From the NCBI GenBank assembly GCA_965216025.1, contig CBDCEX010000015.1, forward strand, positions 248,001-312,000: a stretch of 64,000 nt of DNA, read 5' to 3'. Made by a program: the position numbers and the translations under genes. Below are positions 60,429 to 64,000 of the stretch, piece by piece. The DNA comes from JADFQT01 sp965216025. GTDB taxonomy: Bacteria > Chloroflexota > Dehalococcoidia > Lucifugimonadales > UBA3495. How positions within the stretch are numbered: position 1 is the first letter of the stretch; each line of letters opens with the position of its first letter. The notes below the pieces were generated by a model. It was not told where the DNA came from, ran no database searches, and saw only the letters and a list, made by a program, of their open reading frames with translations.

Positions 60429-61859
60429 GTAACTGTTCAGACTTGATGAGGTGAATTGGCTCAAAGCCGTTGGAAAAACGCTGGCATGGCCGGGGGAGTT
60501 GTGGCATACCAGGGAGGTGGACACTGAACTAGACCTGAACGCGGCGAGTCGCGAAACTCTGCTGGAGATAATTGCCGGCCAGCGGGCAGTCATTGCCGAT
60601 TTGCAAAGGCGGATTGGGGTTCTGGAATCCCGTCCCAACCGGCGCGGGTCGTCGGGGATGCCGGGTAATCAGCCGCACTCCAGCCGGCAAGCGCCGGAGA
60701 AAAAGGAGCCCAGAAAGCCGCGCCGCCATGGCTTCGCCCGCCAGCGCATGACTCCTACCCGGCGGGTGGAGCATGCCGTGGCGGTCTGTCCCGACTGCGG
60801 GACTCACCTGAACGGCGAATGGGTACAGCGAACTCGGGAAGTCATTGAGCTACCGGTGGCTCCGGTAGAAGTGACCGAGCACGCCCTGGTAGCCCGCATC
60901 TGTCCGGTATGCCAGCGGCGCCGGCTGCCCAAAGAGGCCCTGCAGGGGGTGGTTCTGGGCCAGCAGCGCCTGGGGGTCAATCTGGTAAGCCTGATGGTGA
61001 CCCTGCGGGAGGAGGGACGGTTGCCCATAAGAATCATCCAATGGTACCTGGAGACCGTCCATCAGTTGCACTTGAGTGTTGGTGCCATCGTCCAGGCCGT
61101 CCATGGAGTAGCCCGTCAGGCTGAGACGGCGGTGCGAGAGGTGCTCGAGCAAGTCCGCGCCAGTCCCGTGGTGCAGGGCGACGAAACCGGCTGGCGCCAG
61201 GACGGGAGCAACGGCTATGTTTGGACCTTCAGCACTCCCAGCGAACGATACTTCCTGCGTCGGGGTCGGGATAAGGGGGTGGTGGATGAGGTGCTGGATT
61301 CCTCCTTCAGCGGAGTGTTGGTCAGTGATTTCTACGCCGCCTATAACCACTACCCGGGCCTGAAGCAACGGTGCTGGGCTCATCTGCTGCGGGATATCCA
61401 TGACCTGAAAGGGTTGTACCCAGAAGACGCTGGGCTGGCTCAGTGGGCCGAGGCGGTTCACCAGGTCTACACGGAGGCCAAGGCCTCGGTCCTTCCCCGA
61501 GCCCAGCCAGGCCATCGCACCCAGCTAATGCTGGAGGAGAAACTAATGGTCTTGGCGCGGCCTTTCCTTAAAGATCCCCTGGCGGTTCAGGCCAAGCTCT
61601 GCCGGCGCATGGAACGGTTCATCAAGGAACTGTTTGTCTTCGTGTCGGACCCAGCCGTGCCCTCAGACAACAGCGCCGCCGAGCGGAGCCTGCGGCATCT
61701 GGTAACCAGTCGCAAGATCAGCGGCGGCACCCGCTCAGGGCAGGGCACCGACAGCAAGATGACCTTGGCATCCCTCTTTGGCACCTGGCGGGCTAGAGGT
61801 CTCAATCCCCTCCTGGAATGCCGCCGGTTGCTCGCTTCCCCTCAAATCTGAACACTTAC
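60429..61859 (+). mobile_element. IS66-family (ISBst12-like) insertion sequence
   Basis: This 1431-bp element starts GTAACTGTTCAGACTTGA and ends with the complement of GTAAGTGTTCAGATTTGA. A perfect 8-bp target duplication GGAATTGG flanks it (60421-60428 and 61860-61867). It has a single transposase gene and no tnpA/tnpB, as in the ISBst12 subgroup. Confidence 0.95.
60451..61851 (+). CDS. IS66-family transposase
   Basis: The 466-residue protein has an N-terminal coiled coil (ETLLEIIAGQRAVIADLQRR), a zinc-binding region (CPDCGTHL and CPVCQRRR), and the DDE core: VQGDETGWRQDGSNGYVWTF, GVLVSDFYAAYNHYPGLKQR and VPSDNSAAERSLRHLVTSRK, then GGTRSGQGTDSKMTLASLFG. The length is normal with no lesions, and with perfect ends and duplication it is probably a recent, active arrival. 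Confidence 0.93.
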   Translation: MNWLKAVGKTLAWPGELWHTREVDTELDLNAASRETLLEIIAGQRAVIADLQRRIGVLESRPNRRGSSGMPGNQPHSSRQAPEKKEPRKPRRHGFARQRMTPTRRVEHAVAVCPDCGTHLNGEWVQRTREVIELPVAPVEVTEHALVARICPVCQRRRLPKEALQGVVLGQQRLGVNLVSLMVTLREEGRLPIRIIQWYLETVHQLHLSVGAIVQAVHGVARQAETAVREVLEQVRASPVVQGDETGWRQDGSNGYVWTFSTPSERYFLRRGRDKGVVDEVLDSSFSGVLVSDFYAAYNHYPGLKQRCWAHLLRDIHDLKGLYPEDAGLAQWAEAVHQVYTEAKASVLPRAQPGHRTQLMLEEKLMVLARPFLKDPLAVQAKLCRRMERFIKELFVFVSDPAVPSDNSAAERSLRHLVTSRKISGGTRSGQGTDSKMTLASLFGTWRARGLNPLLECRRLLASPQI

Positions 61860-61867
61860 GGAATTGG

Positions 61868-62287
61868 AGCGGGGTTTTACGGTTCTCCCTACTGTCATTT
61901 TGAGTTTTCATGCTCCGTCGGAGCGCCACCAACAGCTGAAAATGGATTCCCTCGGCTCATGGTTCGACGGGCTCACCACGAGCGGTAGGGATCCCGTTCG
62001 TCCTGAGGCTATCGAAGGGCGAACGGGCTATTCACAGAGCAGCGAAGCAATCTCTCCCTACCCTCATGAGATTGCTTCGGGCCTGCGGCCCTCGCAATGA
62101 CAGTCGTAAGTACCCGGAATTTAAATGCCCGGAATTGAGTCGCCTGGTATTGCCCTAACCGCGATAGACCCGGCCAATTCAGGCGGCGCGTCCATCTGTT
62201 AGACTGCTGGCAGGTATCAGTTACGGGGCGTATCCCGGTAATCGGCCTGGGCCCGGTAATTGGTAAGCAGTGCTTTTGGCGGCGGCG
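61868..62287. other. Intergenic region with dispersed repeats
   Basis: It contains copy 2 of the repeat seen at 40628 (61905-62030) and a short hairpin-type repeat near 62055-62105 (GAGATTGCTTCGGGCCTGCG with CTCGCAATGACAG). The last 60 bp should hold the promoter for the isomerase gene. No coding sequence is seen. Confidence 0.5.
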
Positions 62288-63403
62288 ATGACGGACCTGG
62301 ACAACCCCCAGACTTACGAGCAGCTGGATCCCTCCGGATTGAGGCGGCGAATAAGGGACTTTCCTCGCCAGTGTCAGGCGGCCTGGCAATTATCCCAGGG
62401 TAAGGCCCAGGCCCAGTCCCAATCCCTGCAGCTCCCCGATGCTTGGCGGCAGATCAGCCACGTGGTTATAGGCGGCATGGGCGGCTCGGCGATTGCCGGA
62501 GACCTGGCCAAAGACCTGGCGGCGTTCCAGCAGGCGATTCCAATAACCGTGATACGCGATTTCCAGCTTCCCTTCCCGCTCACCAGCAATCATCTGTTTG
62601 TTGCTTGCAGCTTTTCCGGAAATACCGAAGAAACCTTGAGTTTGCTTCAACAGGCGCGCCAGAGCGAGGCCCAGGTATTGGCCGTTGCTGGAGGAGGACA
62701 GCTTGCTAGCATGGCCGAAGAGGAAGGCTTTCCTCTCCTATCGATACAAACCTCAGGCGAGCCCCGCAGCGCTTTAGGCTATAACTTGCTGTTGCTGCTG
62801 GGAGTTCTGGCTCGTTTGAGCTTGGTTTCCACCACTGCCAATGATGTTCAGGCGGCTTTCAATGCCCTCCAGGAGCAGGTAGCCCGGCTGGGCGAGGAAA
62901 TACCAGCCGAGGATAATCCCGCCAAGCAGCTGGCCCAAGAATTGGCGGGCCGGCTGGCCTTGATTTACGCTGGAGGCATATTTTCCGGCGTGGCCCGCCG
63001 CTGGAAAACCCAGCTAAACGAGAACGCCAAGGCTTGGGCTTTCTACGAAACTATTCCCGAGCTATTACATAACTCGGTGGAGGCCTTCCACACTGTCCCG
63101 GTCGAGGGCTCGGGCGAGGCATCCGACAGATTAGCGTTGCTGCTGCTGCCGGCAGCGGCCTCTCCGGAATTGGGGCGTCGCTACCAAATCGTGGAAGAGT
63201 TACTGGCAGGGCAGGGAATTCCCTACCGGCGGATATCTAGTCCCGCCGGGCCTCCGCTGGCCCAGTTGCTCTGGATGGTCTTGCTCGGCGACTTCGTCAG
63301 TTACTATTTGGCTCTGATCAAATCCATAGATCCCTCGGAGACACCTCTGCTCGACTTGGGAAAACAGCTGGCGTCCCAGGCCTCCACCCCGCGCCTATCT
63401 TGA
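62288..63403 (+). CDS. Bifunctional phosphoglucose/phosphomannose isomerase
   Basis: The 371-residue protein starts at ATG 62288 (MTDLDNPQTYEQLDPSGLRR). It has two SIS domains: VVIGGMGGSAIAGDLAKDLA, then VACSFSGNTEETLSLLQQAR with the phosphate-binding Ser/Thr stretch. A late GIFSGVARRWKTQLNENAKA and the active-site FHTVPVEGSG region follow. This is the small PGI/PMI type known from archaea and some bacteria, which interconverts glucose-6-P, fructose-6-P and mannose-6-P. No signal or membrane segment is seen. Confidence 0.9.
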   Translation: MTDLDNPQTYEQLDPSGLRRRIRDFPRQCQAAWQLSQGKAQAQSQSLQLPDAWRQISHVVIGGMGGSAIAGDLAKDLAAFQQAIPITVIRDFQLPFPLTSNHLFVACSFSGNTEETLSLLQQARQSEAQVLAVAGGGQLASMAEEEGFPLLSIQTSGEPRSALGYNLLLLLGVLARLSLVSTTANDVQAAFNALQEQVARLGEEIPAEDNPAKQLAQELAGRLALIYAGGIFSGVARRWKTQLNENAKAWAFYETIPELLHNSVEAFHTVPVEGSGEASDRLALLLLPAAASPELGRRYQIVEELLAGQGIPYRRISSPAGPPLAQLLWMVLLGDFVSYYLALIKSIDPSETPLLDLGKQLASQASTPRLS

Positions 63404-63931
63404 AGCCGCTGGGCGATTTCCGGAAGGGTGTTTAAAAAGCCTGGCGCATTGTCCGGGCTAGAATAGAGAAATTCGCATCCTGCTATGGCCTGATAATAGC
63501 CTCTTCTCCCTTGATGGGAGAAGGTTAGGATGAGGGTGATACCCCTTACCTCACTCCTCTCCCACAAGGGGAGAGGAAGCCCAGGACGTTCAATCACCTT
63601 GAACCAAGAAGGCTAGGATCTTTTAAAACACACTCTAAGCTGGACTTTGTACATTCGAGCCGCGTAGGTGGGCGTATCTGTGAGGCGGTCGTATAGGGCG
63701 GCTGGGACTTTTTCAATGTCGCTGTCGCGCCTAGACATTGAAAAACCCCCAGACGACATCCACAGATGGCGGCGCACTAATTCCATCGTTACTGGTTTAT
63801 GGTTACTGGCTTTTGTACAAAGTCGAGCTAAGGAGTAATATGGGGTCTGGTTTCGCGATTAGGCCCCAAAGGTTGTTATACTAGGGAAAACTAGTTCTAT
63901 TTCCAATCCCGTCGTCCGGGGAGGTATCAAC
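63404..63931. other. Intergenic region with a MITE and a hairpin repeat
   Basis: A REP-like pair (CTCCCTTGATGGGAG near 63505-63520 and CTCTCCCACAAGGGGAGAGG near 63557-63576) is followed by the MITE at 63636-63830. The promoter of the last gene should lie in 63831-63920. Confidence 0.5.
63636..63830. repeat. MITE family 3 (195 bp, TA-flanked)
   Basis: The left end TAAGCTGGACTTTGTACA and right end, the complement of TAGCTCGACTTTGTACA, lie inside TA dinucleotides. The interior has a nested inverted repeat (TTTTTCAATGTC and GACATTGAAAAA). There is no coding capacity. The TA target suggests an IS630/Tc1-type mobiliser different from the one at 43541. Confidence 0.65.
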
Positions 63932-64000
63932 ATGAAATGGGCTTCCGGAATTTCGGAGCAGACATCCTTGGCTAGTGCCATTGAGGAATGCACGGCGCAA
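63932..64000 (+). CDS. FIST-domain protein, 5' end only
   Basis: The ATG at 63932 follows GGGGAGGTATCAAC. The visible 23 codons (MKWASGISEQTSLASAIEEC) match the opening of FIST N-terminal sensory domains. The gene runs off the window. Confidence 0.5.
   Translation, partial: MKWASGISEQTSLASAIEECTAQ

Noticed and set aside
61868..62287. Small RNA gene or riboswitch before the isomerase gene
   Set aside because: Only dispersed repeats and short hairpins are visible; nothing matches a known class.
1..64000. Alternative genetic code with TGA as an amino acid
   Set aside because: Several intact genes end in TGA with normal family length (for example 3118, 12861 and 13499).

Overview
The window looks like a piece of a free-living, moderately high-GC bacterial chromosome that is filling up with mobile DNA. 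The gene mix suggests Chloroflexota, perhaps a Dehalococcoidia/SAR202-like lineage. It includes stacked small catabolic enzymes (SDR, VOC, LLM flavin monooxygenase, SMP-30, MmgE/PrpD, enolase-superfamily, N-acyl-D-amino-acid deacylase), a PilM-PilN fusion and a dual-specificity phosphoglucose/phosphomannose isomerase. That placement is inference from gene content only; no rRNA is present.

Layout. 0.1-1.7 kb: a broken IS1182 element. 1.7-4.9 kb: a serine hydrolase, two small membrane proteins and a deoxyribosyltransferase, with two 150-bp MITEs. 5.1-6.5 kb: an intact IS1380 transposase. 7-10.7 kb: a GIY-YIG-like gene, a truncated helical-repeat gene, and the C-terminal remnant of a type ISP restriction enzyme split by a broken ISAs1 element. 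10.7-14.2 kb: a GC-rich foreign-looking patch with a NERD-domain protein and a DNA-binding protein preceded by three 15-bp tandem repeats. 14.2-32.4 kb: a long run of catabolic and redox genes, many of them broken. 32.5-36.2 kb: a probable integrated island (HicAB, a transfer-type ATPase, a tyrosine recombinase) abutting tRNA-Ile. 36.3-40.6 kb: an MscS channel, a repeat-rich coiled-coil protein and an MmgE/PrpD protein. 40.8-50.1 kb: a type IV pilus/type II secretion assembly operon with two response regulators. 50.2-54.8 kb: tRNA-Glu, argC, nth, crcB, an enolase-superfamily gene and an RDD gene. 54.8-61.9 kb: IS701, IS630, IS1380 and IS66 elements. 62.3 kb to the end: a phosphosugar isomerase and the start of a FIST-domain gene.

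Decay is the dominant theme. At least fourteen host genes are interrupted, frameshifted, truncated or carry an in-frame stop. In several cases the ancestral gene can be rebuilt exactly by removing an element and one copy of its target duplication: pilC around IS630 (TA duplication), an RDD gene around IS701 (CTAG duplication) with IS630 nested inside that duplication, and a GMC oxidoreductase around a 198-bp inverted-repeat element. The two IS630 copies share their terminal repeat with at least four short non-autonomous elements, so the IS630 transposase is the likely mobiliser.

The most interesting signal is at 19839-20216. An AhpD/carboxymuconolactone-decarboxylase-like protein has the second cysteine of its CxxC redox motif replaced by an in-frame TGA. 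The reading frame and family-like sequence continue past it to a normal stop, and a stem-loop with bacterial SECIS geometry lies just downstream. It is a candidate CxxU selenoprotein.
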